From: SPJN01 sp965229935
GTDB taxonomy: Bacteria; Pseudomonadota; Alphaproteobacteria; SPJN01
DNA: 64,000 bases
Direction: 5' to 3'
NCBI GenBank assembly: GCA_965229935.1
Contig: CBDDKB010000002.1
Span: forward strand, 124,001-188,000
Below the pieces are notes generated by a model. That model saw only the letters and a program-made list of their open reading frames with translations, had not been told where the DNA came from and made no database searches. Position 1 is the first letter of the stretch, and each line of letters starts with the position of its first letter. Below, one piece after another: positions 1 through 8,799 of this stretch. Both the position numbers and the translations under genes were made by a program.

Positions 1-312
1 ATGTATGTTGACGCGCTGGTACTGCGCGGACAAATCAATCGCGAACAGGGGCAGCAACGCACTGCCTATGATCATTATGATGCCGCGTTGCAGGTTGACC
101 CTGATCATGTGTTGGCCAAGTCTTATCTGGGCCAACTATTCCTCGATATAGGCCGGGTGGACCGGGCCAAGCTTTATCTGACAGAATTGGACGAACAATG
201 TCCATTCGGGTGCGGTCCGGCGCTCATGCTGGAACGGGCGATTACGGATTTTGAAGCCGGCCTCTGGACCTCACCCACGCCAGACGAAAAGCCTGCCGAA
301 GAAACAGAATAA
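1..312 (+). CDS. Tetratricopeptide-repeat protein, probably C-terminal fragment
   Basis: The frame is open from the first base of the window, so the ATG at base 1 may be an internal methionine; no upstream ribosome site is visible. The 103 residues contain TPR-like helical pairs, with an AYDHYDAALQVDPDHVLAKS stretch followed by YLGQLFLDIGRVDRAKLYL. They end in an acidic, proline-rich tail (PTPDEKPAEETE). TPR proteins act as protein-interaction scaffolds; no enzymatic role can be assigned. It lies 19 bp upstream of the alkylsulfatase lipoprotein on the same strand and may share its transcript. The TPR call is fairly safe; the specific function is unknown. Confidence 0.6.
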   Translation: MYVDALVLRGQINREQGQQRTAYDHYDAALQVDPDHVLAKSYLGQLFLDIGRVDRAKLYLTELDEQCPFGCGPALMLERAITDFEAGLWTSPTPDEKPAEETE

Positions 313-331
313 AACAGTAAAGGATCTGTCG

Positions 332-2335
332 ATGTCTCGCATTTCTATTCCCCTTTGCGTCGCCCTGTTGGGGACCGCATTTCTGGCCGCCTGTGATGAT
401 GGGGGCCAGCAAGCGGCAAGGGCGCCGATTGATCCGAATGCTGACAGTGCAGGCCATGTCGCCCCCAGCGAGGCAACGGCAGCAAAAAATAGGGCGGTCT
501 ATGATGAGTTGCCCTTTGCGAATGAGCAGGACTTTGAATTTGCGACCCGTGGCTTGATCGCGAGTGATCCTGATCTTGATATTGTGGCTGACCCGATGGG
601 CTCAATCTGGCGGGTGAAGGATTACGCCTTTATCAAGGGTGATGCGCCAGCCAGCGTCAATCCCAGTCTGTGGCGTCAGGCCAAGCTGAACAATATTCAT
701 GGCCTGTTTGAAGTGATGCCGGGCATTTATCAAATTCGCGGTTATGACCTTGCCAATATGTCCTTTATTCGTGGCAAAACCGGGTGGATTGTGGTGGACC
801 CGCTGACCTCGGCTGAAACCGCTGCGGCGGGACTTGCCATGGTGCGCAAGCATTTGGGCGATTTACCAATTGTGGCGGTGATTTTCACCCATTCACATGT
901 TGACCATTTTGGCGGCGTGTTGGGCCTGTTCGATGATGGCAAGATCCCTGAAGGGCTGCCGATCTATGCTCCCGAAGGGTTTATTGAGGAAGCCGTGAGC
1001 GAGAATGTGATCGCCGGGGCAGTGATGGGACGCCGTGCATCCTATATGTATGGGATGCAGCTTGAACGGTCTGCGCGCGGTCATGTTGGATCGGGGCTAG
1101 GCAAGCACCCTGCGCGCGGCAATGTTGGAATTGCTGCGCCGACAGTGATTATTGATCATACTATTCAGGCCGAAATGATAGATGGCATTGCCTTTGATTT
1201 TCAGTTTGTCCCAGAATCGGAAGCGCCCGCCGAATTGGTGTTTTACCTGCCTGAGTTTCAGGCATTCTGTGGGGCAGAGATTGTCTCACGCAATATGCAT
1301 AATCTGTACACGCTGCGCGGTGCAAAGGTACGTGATGCCCTGAAATGGTCTGCCTATTTGCAAGAAACCGTTGATTTGTTTGCAGGCAAAACCGATGTGA
1401 TTTTTAATTCCCATCATTGGCCGGTGTTCGGCAAGGGTGCTGCGCGTGATTATCTGACCAAGCAGCGTGATACCTATAAATTCATTCATGACCAGACACT
1501 GCGCTATGCTGGCCAAGGCTATACACCCGGTGAAATTGCCGAGATGATTGAGCTGCCGCCGTCGCTGGCAAACAGCTTTGCCAATCGCGGCTATTACGGC
1601 ACGGTTCGTCACAATTCGCGTGCGGTCTATCAATTCTATTTCGGCTGGTATGATGGCAATCCAGTCAATTTGAATCCCCTGCCGCCTGAGCAGGCCGCGA
1701 CATTGTATGTCGAGGCTATTGGTGGCCTGGAGGCCGTATTGGATTTGGCCCAGGCAGCCTATGACAAGGGCGAGTATCGGTGGAGTGCAGAACTAGCCCA
1801 TCGTGCGGTCTTTGCCGCGCCTGACAGTGCTGAGGCAGCCGCCTTGCTAGCGGCAAATTTTGATCAGATGGGCTATCAGGCAGAATCAGGGCCATGGCGT
1901 GATGTCTATCTAACCGGCGCTTATGAGCTGCGCCACGGCGCCAAGGGCGAACCGATTGAGGCAACGGGCGGCGGGCTGCTCGACCATATTTCGATGGGCC
2001 TGATCTTTGATGCAATGGCAACACGGTTGAAAGCTGAAGAGGCGATTGGCAGTGACTTGCGCATTAACTTCATCTTTTCAGATTCAGGCGAAACCTATCA
2101 TCTTTGGATTGAAAATGCGGTCTTGCATAACAAGCCCGGCTATACAGACCCTGATGCCGATGTCACAATTACGCTGACCAAAAAATTATGGTTCGGGCTG
2201 TTGTCTGGACAGGCCAAGGTGACAGAGCTGATCGGTAATGATGAGTTTGATGTTGAAGGCAGCATGCTGAAACTTGGTGGTTTCTTCACCATGATTGATC
2301 AGCCTGATCCCGCCTTCGCAATTGTAACCCCGTAA
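332..2335 (+). CDS. Metallo-beta-lactamase-fold alkylsulfatase (SDS hydrolase type), lipoprotein
   Basis: A 667-residue protein of the BDS1/SdsA1 alkylsulfatase family, whose members hydrolyse primary alkyl sulfates such as SDS to an alcohol and sulfate. An earlier in-frame start lies at 251, but the ATG at 332 has AAAGGA just upstream and begins a clean lipoprotein signal (MSRISIPLCV, lipobox LAAC), so the enzyme is predicted to be membrane-anchored outside the cytoplasm. The zinc motif THSHVDH covers His187-His192, and the family motif HHWPVFG starts at His361. The C-terminal third carries the dimerisation region and an SCP2-like domain, as in SdsA1. A stand-alone SCP2 gene follows 11 bp downstream. 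Family membership is strong; the true substrate is inferred. Confidence 0.88.
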   Translation: MSRISIPLCVALLGTAFLAACDDGGQQAARAPIDPNADSAGHVAPSEATAAKNRAVYDELPFANEQDFEFATRGLIASDPDLDIVADPMGSIWRVKDYAFIKGDAPASVNPSLWRQAKLNNIHGLFEVMPGIYQIRGYDLANMSFIRGKTGWIVVDPLTSAETAAAGLAMVRKHLGDLPIVAVIFTHSHVDHFGGVLGLFDDGKIPEGLPIYAPEGFIEEAVSENVIAGAVMGRRASYMYGMQLERSARGHVGSGLGKHPARGNVGIAAPTVIIDHTIQAEMIDGIAFDFQFVPESEAPAELVFYLPEFQAFCGAEIVSRNMHNLYTLRGAKVRDALKWSAYLQETVDLFAGKTDVIFNSHHWPVFGKGAARDYLTKQRDTYKFIHDQTLRYAGQGYTPGEIAEMIELPPSLANSFANRGYYGTVRHNSRAVYQFYFGWYDGNPVNLNPLPPEQAATLYVEAIGGLEAVLDLAQAAYDKGEYRWSAELAHRAVFAAPDSAEAAALLAANFDQMGYQAESGPWRDVYLTGAYELRHGAKGEPIEATGGGLLDHISMGLIFDAMATRLKAEEAIGSDLRINFIFSDSGETYHLWIENAVLHNKPGYTDPDADVTITLTKKLWFGLLSGQAKVTELIGNDEFDVEGSMLKLGGFFTMIDQPDPAFAIVTP

Positions 2336-2346
2336 GGAACAGGCCA

Positions 2347-2664
2347 ATGGCTGAATCGATTGAGTTTTATACAAGTGATATCCGCGACAGGCTGGGTGAT
2401 GATTCCGGCCTGAATGCGACTATCAAATTTGATTTCAAGGGTGATGGGTTTATCCACGTGGATGGTAAATCAGTGCCAAATCAGGTCACGAATGAGGATA
2501 AGCCCGCCGACTGTACCTTGGTGATGAAGTTTACAGATTTTCAAAAATTGTCTGATGGCAAACTGAATGCGGGCAAGGCGTTGTTGTTCGGTAAGATCAA
2601 GGTAAAGGGCAACATGCTGGTTGCCCGCAAGCTTGCGCCCATTATGGGCGAAAGCGTTGATTGA
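2347..2664 (+). CDS. SCP2 sterol-binding domain protein
   Basis: A 105-residue protein consisting of a single SCP2 domain, the fold that binds lipids and acyl-CoAs in a hydrophobic tunnel. Typical features are the early DFKGDGFIHVDG strand pair, the TLVMKFTDFQKLSDGKLN segment and the late GKIKVKGNMLVARKL helix. No signal peptide is seen, so it is probably cytosolic. AAGGA lies about 9 bp before the ATG. It sits 11 bp after the alkylsulfatase, which ends in a similar domain, and the two probably form one transcript. A role in handling the fatty alcohol or lipid product is inference from position only. Confidence 0.85.
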   Translation: MAESIEFYTSDIRDRLGDDSGLNATIKFDFKGDGFIHVDGKSVPNQVTNEDKPADCTLVMKFTDFQKLSDGKLNAGKALLFGKIKVKGNMLVARKLAPIMGESVD

Positions 2665-2671
2665 TCAGCCT

Positions 2672-5023
2672 TTAGCGGGACACTGTAAAGGTGGATGATG
2701 TGCTGCCCGTGGCTGCAAGGGTGAAGCGATAGTCCCCTGCGGGCGTGCTTTCATCTGGCTGCCAAGTCAGCTTCATTGTGCCATCATCATCGTCATAAGT
2801 GACTTTCAATGAAAAATCATTGTCGATGGCGATGGTCTGCCATCCCTTATCTGTCTGCCGTTCGACGCTGCCATAGGTATCGTTTTGGCGCAGGTCCTGC
2901 CGTGGATTGGCGGCAATGAACGCTGCGACGATCGCGGGACTATCAGAAAGGCTATAGCTGGCAGCAGGGCTGATCGTGACGGTGCCCGGCGTCTGCCCGT
3001 CAAAGTGATTTTCTGTATCAGGTTCATGCACAAGGCTTGTGACATGGGTGCGGTATGTGTCGTGATAATGGGCGGGGGCAAGCTCGTTCCCCGGTTTGCG
3101 ACGGTTCAATTCCCGTCGCGCCAGCATGCTTAATTCCTGTATCACGACATCAAGTTGCCAAGCACCGAAAACGGTCGATCCGCCTTCATAATGTTGCATC
3201 GCATATTCCTGCCGTGTCGTCAGATAATGGCTGTAATGGTTAGACAGCCCGGCAACCTGCGCATAGCGCACGCCAAGGGGTTCAAGTTCATCCAGCATGG
3301 CTGCCCGAATGCGGCGCGCTGAGGTCGTCGTTACCTCGAAAGGCAGGCCGATTATGGCAAGGTCGCCGATCTGCATGATTTGCAGGGGAATGACGCGGGC
3401 TGCGATCGGTTGCGTGTCATCAAAAATCGCGTGGCCTAAAGGGGCTGCAATCGGCTTTTCTGCATGGCAGCCAAAATCGCCAAACTGGTCTTCATTGACA
3501 GGGTGGCGACAGCCAACCTTGCTGGCAAGTCCGGTGGGCAGATCAAAGCCCGTCACCACTTGCAACAGTGTCCAAAGACCTGCCTGCCATGCGGTTAGCA
3601 GTGCGCCGCTGGTATTATCGCAAGTCATCCCTTCATCAAGGGGCGCGCGACCATCCTCAGCCCCTGCGGGTGCAGACATGCCATAGGCGGGCTCGCACGT
3701 GCGCCGCGCACCTGTTTGATCAAGGGCGGCGTCATAGTCCATATGGAACTCAGGCTCCACCGACAGGGCGGTAAAATCCATAAAGGCATGCATATAGCTG
3801 ATCTGCCCTTGTAAGGGGGATTGCGCCTGATCGAACAATTGCTTGGCAAAGGCAAATTGCTTCAGCCCGGAAATTGATGTGCTTTCAAGGTCATCCTTGC
3901 CGCCACCACGACGCTGGAATTCGTCGCTTTCAGGGTCGCGCAAAATTGATTCAGGCAGGGGGGTAATATGAATGTTCGGGCTATTGTCACCTTCATCCCC
4001 CTGAAAAAATCCGGCGACAAAGGCGTCATCTTTTTGGAAATAGCGCGGGCCTGCCTCTTGGTTCATGGCGCGTTCAAACCGCCATGCGGCATAGCCCTTA
4101 TTATCACCAGACAGATGGCGGTTCACATTCGACATGGAAGTGCCGTGAATGCCAAACCAATTCATGGCCCCGACAGCGGTGCCATCAGCGCCCATTAGTT
4201 TCAGCAGCAGCATATTGCGGTTGATAGTAACTAAATTGCCTGCCACGTCGCGCCATGCGTTACGCTCATCCTCTGGATTATTGTCATAGGCAGGGCGGGA
4301 CCTCTGCACAGTTGCGTTCAACAACTCACCTTGTGCCATCAGAATGGCGCCGGGGGCCGCTGCTTCATAATTGGCGTGGGCCTTTTTGATGGCCTGAAAT
4401 ATACCGGTGACTACGGCCTCATGCGCCTGTTCGTCAAATCCGAAGGCAGGCAGATTATACAGGTCATGGTGCGATTGGCCGCCCGCTGTTGCATGTGAAT
4501 GGGTCGGGGTCACCATGATGTTGTCATAGTCATAATGCCCAGCAAGATCTTTATCGAGCTTGATTAGATCAATCACGCCCTGCTTGATGGCATGGAATGT
4601 CAGACCCAAATCAACTGACACAAGGACGATCCGCTTGTCTTCTCCGGTGCAATCGCTGCCGATGATAAAGGCGCGCGCAAACTGACGGTTCAACAAGCCC
4701 TCCGACACTTGCACAGGATTGGCGTAACCTGCCATGCCTTGGTCATAGGCAGGCCCGGTCGTGTCATAAAGCGCAGCACCTGACCGGAAGGCCTGATTGT
4801 TGGCACATGCGCTGGACAATGGCAGGCGCAATTCGCGGGGACCGTAAAATTCTTCATAGGTTTTGGGGGGCAGGGGCTGGGCCGCATTTGGTTTTGCGGT
4901 CAGTGCCACAAATGCCTTTTCCTGATCAGACAGGTCCGCACCTTCATTCCCGATGGCAATCGAGCTCATCAAGCCAAGAATAGTGGCTGTCGTGACGATC
5001 AACTGACCGAATTTTTTAAACAT
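2672..5023 (-). CDS. Neutral/alkaline ceramidase, secreted
   Basis: A 783-residue neutral ceramidase, an amidase that splits ceramide into sphingosine and a fatty acid. An N-terminal signal peptide (about residues 1-25, MFKKFGQLIVTT onward) predicts export. Family signatures include the zinc-site loop TPTHSHATAGGQS and the segment HGTSMSNVNRHLSGDNKG, which holds the region of the catalytic serine in the Pseudomonas enzyme. The last 150 or so residues form a beta-rich C-terminal domain. The protein is longer than the roughly 650-residue Pseudomonas enzyme. It is convergent with the alkylsulfatase-SCP2 pair, with only 7 bp between the stop codons. Together with that pair it suggests use of host- or plankton-derived lipids. 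The family call is strong. Confidence 0.9.
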   Translation of the reverse strand: MFKKFGQLIVTTATILGLMSSIAIGNEGADLSDQEKAFVALTAKPNAAQPLPPKTYEEFYGPRELRLPLSSACANNQAFRSGAALYDTTGPAYDQGMAGYANPVQVSEGLLNRQFARAFIIGSDCTGEDKRIVLVSVDLGLTFHAIKQGVIDLIKLDKDLAGHYDYDNIMVTPTHSHATAGGQSHHDLYNLPAFGFDEQAHEAVVTGIFQAIKKAHANYEAAAPGAILMAQGELLNATVQRSRPAYDNNPEDERNAWRDVAGNLVTINRNMLLLKLMGADGTAVGAMNWFGIHGTSMSNVNRHLSGDNKGYAAWRFERAMNQEAGPRYFQKDDAFVAGFFQGDEGDNSPNIHITPLPESILRDPESDEFQRRGGGKDDLESTSISGLKQFAFAKQLFDQAQSPLQGQISYMHAFMDFTALSVEPEFHMDYDAALDQTGARRTCEPAYGMSAPAGAEDGRAPLDEGMTCDNTSGALLTAWQAGLWTLLQVVTGFDLPTGLASKVGCRHPVNEDQFGDFGCHAEKPIAAPLGHAIFDDTQPIAARVIPLQIMQIGDLAIIGLPFEVTTTSARRIRAAMLDELEPLGVRYAQVAGLSNHYSHYLTTRQEYAMQHYEGGSTVFGAWQLDVVIQELSMLARRELNRRKPGNELAPAHYHDTYRTHVTSLVHEPDTENHFDGQTPGTVTISPAASYSLSDSPAIVAAFIAANPRQDLRQNDTYGSVERQTDKGWQTIAIDNDFSLKVTYDDDDGTMKLTWQPDESTPAGDYRFTLAATGSTSSTFTVSR

Positions 5024-5194
5024 AGAATCGCCCTTGCAAATTACGCGTCTTGTCAGAGTGTGCGCATCCTAAGCACCAGTAGGGGCAATTGCAAAGATGC
5101 TCACGCTTCAGGGATTGAAAAAGTTTTGGCAATGTGTGTGCTAATAGCCTATATCTTTTGCTATCGACCTGACAGCTAATGGAAGTGGGCCGCC

Positions 5195-6493
5195 ATGCAC
5201 CTTCAAACCTTTATCCGTTCACAATTCATGCGCCGTTTGGCCTCTGAAAAGCGGTTGGAGAAAGTCAGGGCAAAGGCCCGTGCGCCTCGGCTGAAGGCAG
5301 GGGGCAGGCCCACCTTGCATTATTTCCATCATGCGGCTGACCCCTACAGCTATTTGGCCGTACAGGCGCTGCCAAAAATTGTTGAACGCTATGATGTTGA
5401 TCTTGTCTGCCACCTGACAAACGGCAAGACAGGCGATTATCAAGGCGAAGGGAAGCTTTATTTTGATTGGGCACGCCGGGACGCTGTGGATATTGCCCCC
5501 GGCTATGGGCTTGATGCGCCATCACTTGCTGCGCCCGATGGCGGGCGGGTGAAACAGGCCGAACAGGCGCTTGCCGCGCTGGGGACCGGGCCAGAATTTC
5601 TTGAGCCAGCAGCCGCTATCTGCCGTGCGCTTTGGCATGGCGAAGATTTGGGCGGTTTTGAAAAAGTTGATGCCAACAAGGCGGCAGAGATTATTGCCGC
5701 CGGGTCAAAGCTTCAGGATGCTGAGGGGCATTATAATGGTGCCATGATCAAGTTTGAGGGGGAGTGGTTCTGGGGCGTTGATCGTCTTTATGTGCTGGAG
5801 GCACGCTTGGTAGAGGAAGGGCTGTCACGTGCTGCCTCTGCGGCCCTATGTGTGCCGCGCCCTGTCCTGCCCATGACAACTGACAAGGACACATCCGACG
5901 TGGTGGTTGAGATTTATCCATCACTGCGCAGCCCCTATACCGCCATCAGCTTTGATCGATCTGTCGAGATGGTGGAGGCATTGGGTGCCAAACTTGTTCT
6001 AAAACCTGTGATGCCCATGATGATGCGCGGCATCCCGGCGCCTGCCAAAAAGGGTATGTATATCCTGTTTGATACCTCGCGGGAGGCGCGCGCGATCAAT
6101 GTGCCTTTCGGGGGAATTGTTGATCCGTTCGGCGATCCTGTTAAGACGGGCTTTTCGCTTTACCCCTATGCCAAACAGGAAGGGAAGGCGAAGGAGTATA
6201 TCTCAGCCTATTTGAAATGCGCCTTTGCGGACAAGGTTGACATCACCTCAGACAAGGGCCTTGCCGAAGTGTGCCGCCGCGCTGGTCTGGACTGGGAGGG
6301 GGCAAAAGCCTTTAAGGACAAGCCCGGCTATATGGATGAGCTTGAGGCCAATGTGGCTGATATGTTGAACTTTGGCCTGTGGGGCGTGCCGTCCTATCGC
6401 GTTTTGGGTGGTGCGGATGACCAACCGTGGAGCACATGGGGGCAGGATCGGTTATGGCGGGTTGGACAGGAAGTGTTGCGCCGCGCAAAATGA
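5195..6493 (+). CDS. DsbA-family protein with two HCCA-isomerase/GST-kappa-like domains
   Basis: A 432-residue protein with two thioredoxin-like DsbA domains related to 2-hydroxychromene-2-carboxylate isomerase, a glutathione-dependent enzyme of aromatic degradation. Domain 1 (about residues 40-215) starts with TLHYFHHAADPYSYLA, where the usual Ser-Pro of the family is Asp-Pro. Domain 2 (about 235-430) starts with VVVEIYPSLRSPYTA and keeps Ser-Pro. This suggests that only the second half keeps the glutathione-activating serine. The ATG is preceded by GGAAG. The next gene is a GST on the same strand 43 bp away, so a glutathione-linked detoxification operon is likely. The exact substrate is unknown. 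Confidence 0.8.
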   Translation: MHLQTFIRSQFMRRLASEKRLEKVRAKARAPRLKAGGRPTLHYFHHAADPYSYLAVQALPKIVERYDVDLVCHLTNGKTGDYQGEGKLYFDWARRDAVDIAPGYGLDAPSLAAPDGGRVKQAEQALAALGTGPEFLEPAAAICRALWHGEDLGGFEKVDANKAAEIIAAGSKLQDAEGHYNGAMIKFEGEWFWGVDRLYVLEARLVEEGLSRAASAALCVPRPVLPMTTDKDTSDVVVEIYPSLRSPYTAISFDRSVEMVEALGAKLVLKPVMPMMMRGIPAPAKKGMYILFDTSREARAINVPFGGIVDPFGDPVKTGFSLYPYAKQEGKAKEYISAYLKCAFADKVDITSDKGLAEVCRRAGLDWEGAKAFKDKPGYMDELEANVADMLNFGLWGVPSYRVLGGADDQPWSTWGQDRLWRVGQEVLRRAK

Positions 6494-6536
6494 ACTGACG
6501 AAAATAGATAATCGCAAAATTGAACAGGGATTTGAG

Positions 6537-7532
6537 ATGACCAAGCAATACAGAATTTTCGGGGCAGAGATGTCGCCCTATTCCATCAAGGTACGGTCCT
6601 ATTTCCGCTATAAGCAAATCCCCCATCAATGGATTGTGCGCAATGCCGCATCTGAAGAAGAGTATAAAAAATATGCGCGTCTTCCGATTGTGCCTGCCGT
6701 TGCAACGCCGGATGATCAGGGCTTGCAGGATTCAACGCCGATTATGGTTGCGGTGGACGAGGCACATCCCACCCCCTCAACCCATCCTGATGATCCGTTG
6801 CTGGCCTTCCTGTCGGTGATGATTGAAGAATTCGGTGACGAATGGGGCAATAAGCTGATGTTCCATCACCGCTGGTGGGATGATACGGACATCAACGCAA
6901 CAGCACGTGTATTGGCGCGCAATATGATGCCGGATGCGGATGCGGAAACCATCGCCAATATTCAGGCCATGATCGCGGAACGTATGTCAGGCCGCCGCCA
7001 CTTTGTCGGGTCAAGCGAAGACACCGCGCCCCTGATCGCAAAATATTATGATCAGCTTTTGACGGTGCTTGAAGACCATTTGCAGGATCGATCCTATCTG
7101 ATGGGGGAACGCCCCTGCTTTGGTGATTTTGGCCTGTTTGCACAGCTTTACGAAGCCTATCTTGACCCGACAGCGGGCGGCATCATTCGTGCCCGTGCGC
7201 CCCATGTGATGGACTGGTGCCTGCGCATGATCGACCCGGCAGCAAAGGGTGAGTTTGAAGATTGGGCGAGCCTGAGCCACACGTTAGAGCCGTTGGTTGA
7301 GATTATCGGCAGCCACTTCCTGCCATGGTCTGTTGCGAATGCAGCAGCGCTTGCGGCGGGGGATGACAGCTTTACCGTTAATCTGGCGGGTGATGACTAC
7401 ACCCAGCCGCCGCAAAAATATCACGCCAAAAGCCTGAATGTTTTGCGGGACAACTACGCCGCCGTCACAGAAAAAGACAAGATCGATCCTGTGCTTGAGC
7501 GGACGGGTTGTCTGCAATATCTGGCTGGCTAA
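6537..7532 (+). CDS. Glutathione S-transferase family protein
   Basis: A 331-residue protein with an N-terminal thioredoxin-like GST domain (IFGAEMSPYSIKVRSYF) and an all-helical C-terminal domain with ERPCFGDFGLFAQLYEAYLD, the usual GST alpha-6 signature (N-cap box and hydrophobic staple). It is about 100 residues longer than a standard GST; the extra part lies at the C-terminal end. The frame continues upstream to 6372 inside the preceding gene, but the ATG at 6537 has AGGGA about 8 bp before it and aligns with the start of the GST fold. It probably shares a transcript with the double DsbA-domain gene. It faces another GST-like gene with 7 bp between the stops. Confidence 0.82.
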   Translation: MTKQYRIFGAEMSPYSIKVRSYFRYKQIPHQWIVRNAASEEEYKKYARLPIVPAVATPDDQGLQDSTPIMVAVDEAHPTPSTHPDDPLLAFLSVMIEEFGDEWGNKLMFHHRWWDDTDINATARVLARNMMPDADAETIANIQAMIAERMSGRRHFVGSSEDTAPLIAKYYDQLLTVLEDHLQDRSYLMGERPCFGDFGLFAQLYEAYLDPTAGGIIRARAPHVMDWCLRMIDPAAKGEFEDWASLSHTLEPLVEIIGSHFLPWSVANAAALAAGDDSFTVNLAGDDYTQPPQKYHAKSLNVLRDNYAAVTEKDKIDPVLERTGCLQYLAG

Positions 7533-7539
7533 TTTTTAT

Positions 7540-8637
7540 TTAGCGCATCCATGAATCAAGCCGGGGCAGTTTTTTGTCCGGCATGATCGGCAATTTTTTG
7601 GGCGCCACTGTGGGGGCGCAAGGCAAAGGCGCGCGCAATTGATCAGCCGTGCCGCTGCCGACAAGAGCGGTGACCTTAGCCTGATCGTCAGCAGATAATT
7701 GCGCGAACTCATCCTTGATTTCGCTATAGCACCACAGGCGGAACGGCTTGGTGAATTCCGCCCAGTCTGTTCCAGCAGTGTGATGGCAGGTTTTCTTGTC
7801 GCCTGATGCAACGGCCTGTGCGTTGGCGATCATATAGGGGAAGTAGTCCCGATTGATCATATCAAGCAGCGGCCCAAGATCGTCGGGCACGTCCTCGATC
7901 AAGGGACGGTCGGCAAACTGGTCGGGCGTGTTGGCCCACATGCGGGCGCACCATCCGGCAAGGTGGGGCGCACGGGTCTGCAAGATAGGTGCGGGCAGGG
8001 GATCATAATAAAAATGCCTGAAGAAGGGCGCGAACAGGCCAAAGTCAGCCTCCGTCGGGCGGTCACCCATAATAAAGGGACGCTTTGCAAATAGCGGGTC
8101 GAGTATGTCGAGCAGATCGAGAAAGAGTTGATCTGTCGCCGCCCGTTGTGCCTTGGTACGCACGCCATCGCCCCACACATAAACACCATATTGGCGGGCA
8201 GTGATCAGCTTGATTTTCAGCCAACGCGGCAAAGATATATTCGGCAAGAATTGATCCACAATACGCCCAGACGACACTTGCCTACATTCAGGCTTGATCC
8301 AGCGGAAATACATGGCGGGTCGCCACAAATATTCATCAGCCCAATCTTCGATTAGTCGCGCGATGAAACGGGCATGGGGTGTGGCAGGGGACAGGCTGGG
8401 GCCTGTGTGGTTATCTTCCAGCCAGCGGTGGATCAGGGTTGTGTCTGAATAGATTTTGCCATCCGCTGCTTCAACCGTGGGCATTTGCATGATGCCGGTC
8501 AGCGCTGACAGGCGTCGTTGATGCGCAATTGTTGTGCTGACAAGCTGATAATCAACGCCCTTGGCGCGCAATAGCCCTTCAAGCTTGCCCGTGAAAAGTG
8601 AACATTCAATACCCCAAACGGTCCATGGTTCAGACAT
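7540..8637 (-). CDS. Glutathione S-transferase family protein (divergent)
   Basis: A 365-residue protein whose N-terminal domain resembles a GST thioredoxin fold (WTVWGIECSLFTGKLEG, then GIMQMPTVEAADGKIYSDTT). The second domain has the GST signature GDRPTEADFGLFAPFFRHF. The long C-terminal part (DWAEFTKPFRLWCYSEIKDE) resembles that of the facing GST at 6537-7532, which suggests the two are distant paralogues. The start has AAGGGG about 9 bp upstream. Together with the two genes to the left it makes a glutathione-related cluster. Substrate unknown. Confidence 0.75.
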   Translation of the reverse strand: MSEPWTVWGIECSLFTGKLEGLLRAKGVDYQLVSTTIAHQRRLSALTGIMQMPTVEAADGKIYSDTTLIHRWLEDNHTGPSLSPATPHARFIARLIEDWADEYLWRPAMYFRWIKPECRQVSSGRIVDQFLPNISLPRWLKIKLITARQYGVYVWGDGVRTKAQRAATDQLFLDLLDILDPLFAKRPFIMGDRPTEADFGLFAPFFRHFYYDPLPAPILQTRAPHLAGWCARMWANTPDQFADRPLIEDVPDDLGPLLDMINRDYFPYMIANAQAVASGDKKTCHHTAGTDWAEFTKPFRLWCYSEIKDEFAQLSADDQAKVTALVGSGTADQLRAPLPCAPTVAPKKLPIMPDKKLPRLDSWMR

Positions 8638-8747
8638 GTGGCGCGCCCCTTTTGTTTCCCTGTCGATCTTTTGTTACGTGTGTTACTGGCCTTGCAAGAT
8701 TTGACATAGCACATGCCAAAAAGAAAGAATGCATACTTGTTTATATT

Positions 8748-8775
8748 TTGAATCATGATTCAATTATACTATAAT
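8748..8775 (+). promoter_or_regulatory. Promoter with palindromic operator over the -35 box
   Basis: A perfect 16-bp palindrome, TTGAATCATGATTCAA (8748-8763), overlaps a possible -35 box TTGAAT. Sixteen bases later comes a perfect -10 box TATAAT (8770-8775), and the ATG of the DUF3604 gene follows at 8800. The arrangement is what a repressor operator would look like. No regulator gene is adjacent, so the cognate protein is unknown. Confidence 0.55.
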
Positions 8776-8799
8776 TCGACCAACTCAAAGGGGCGATAT

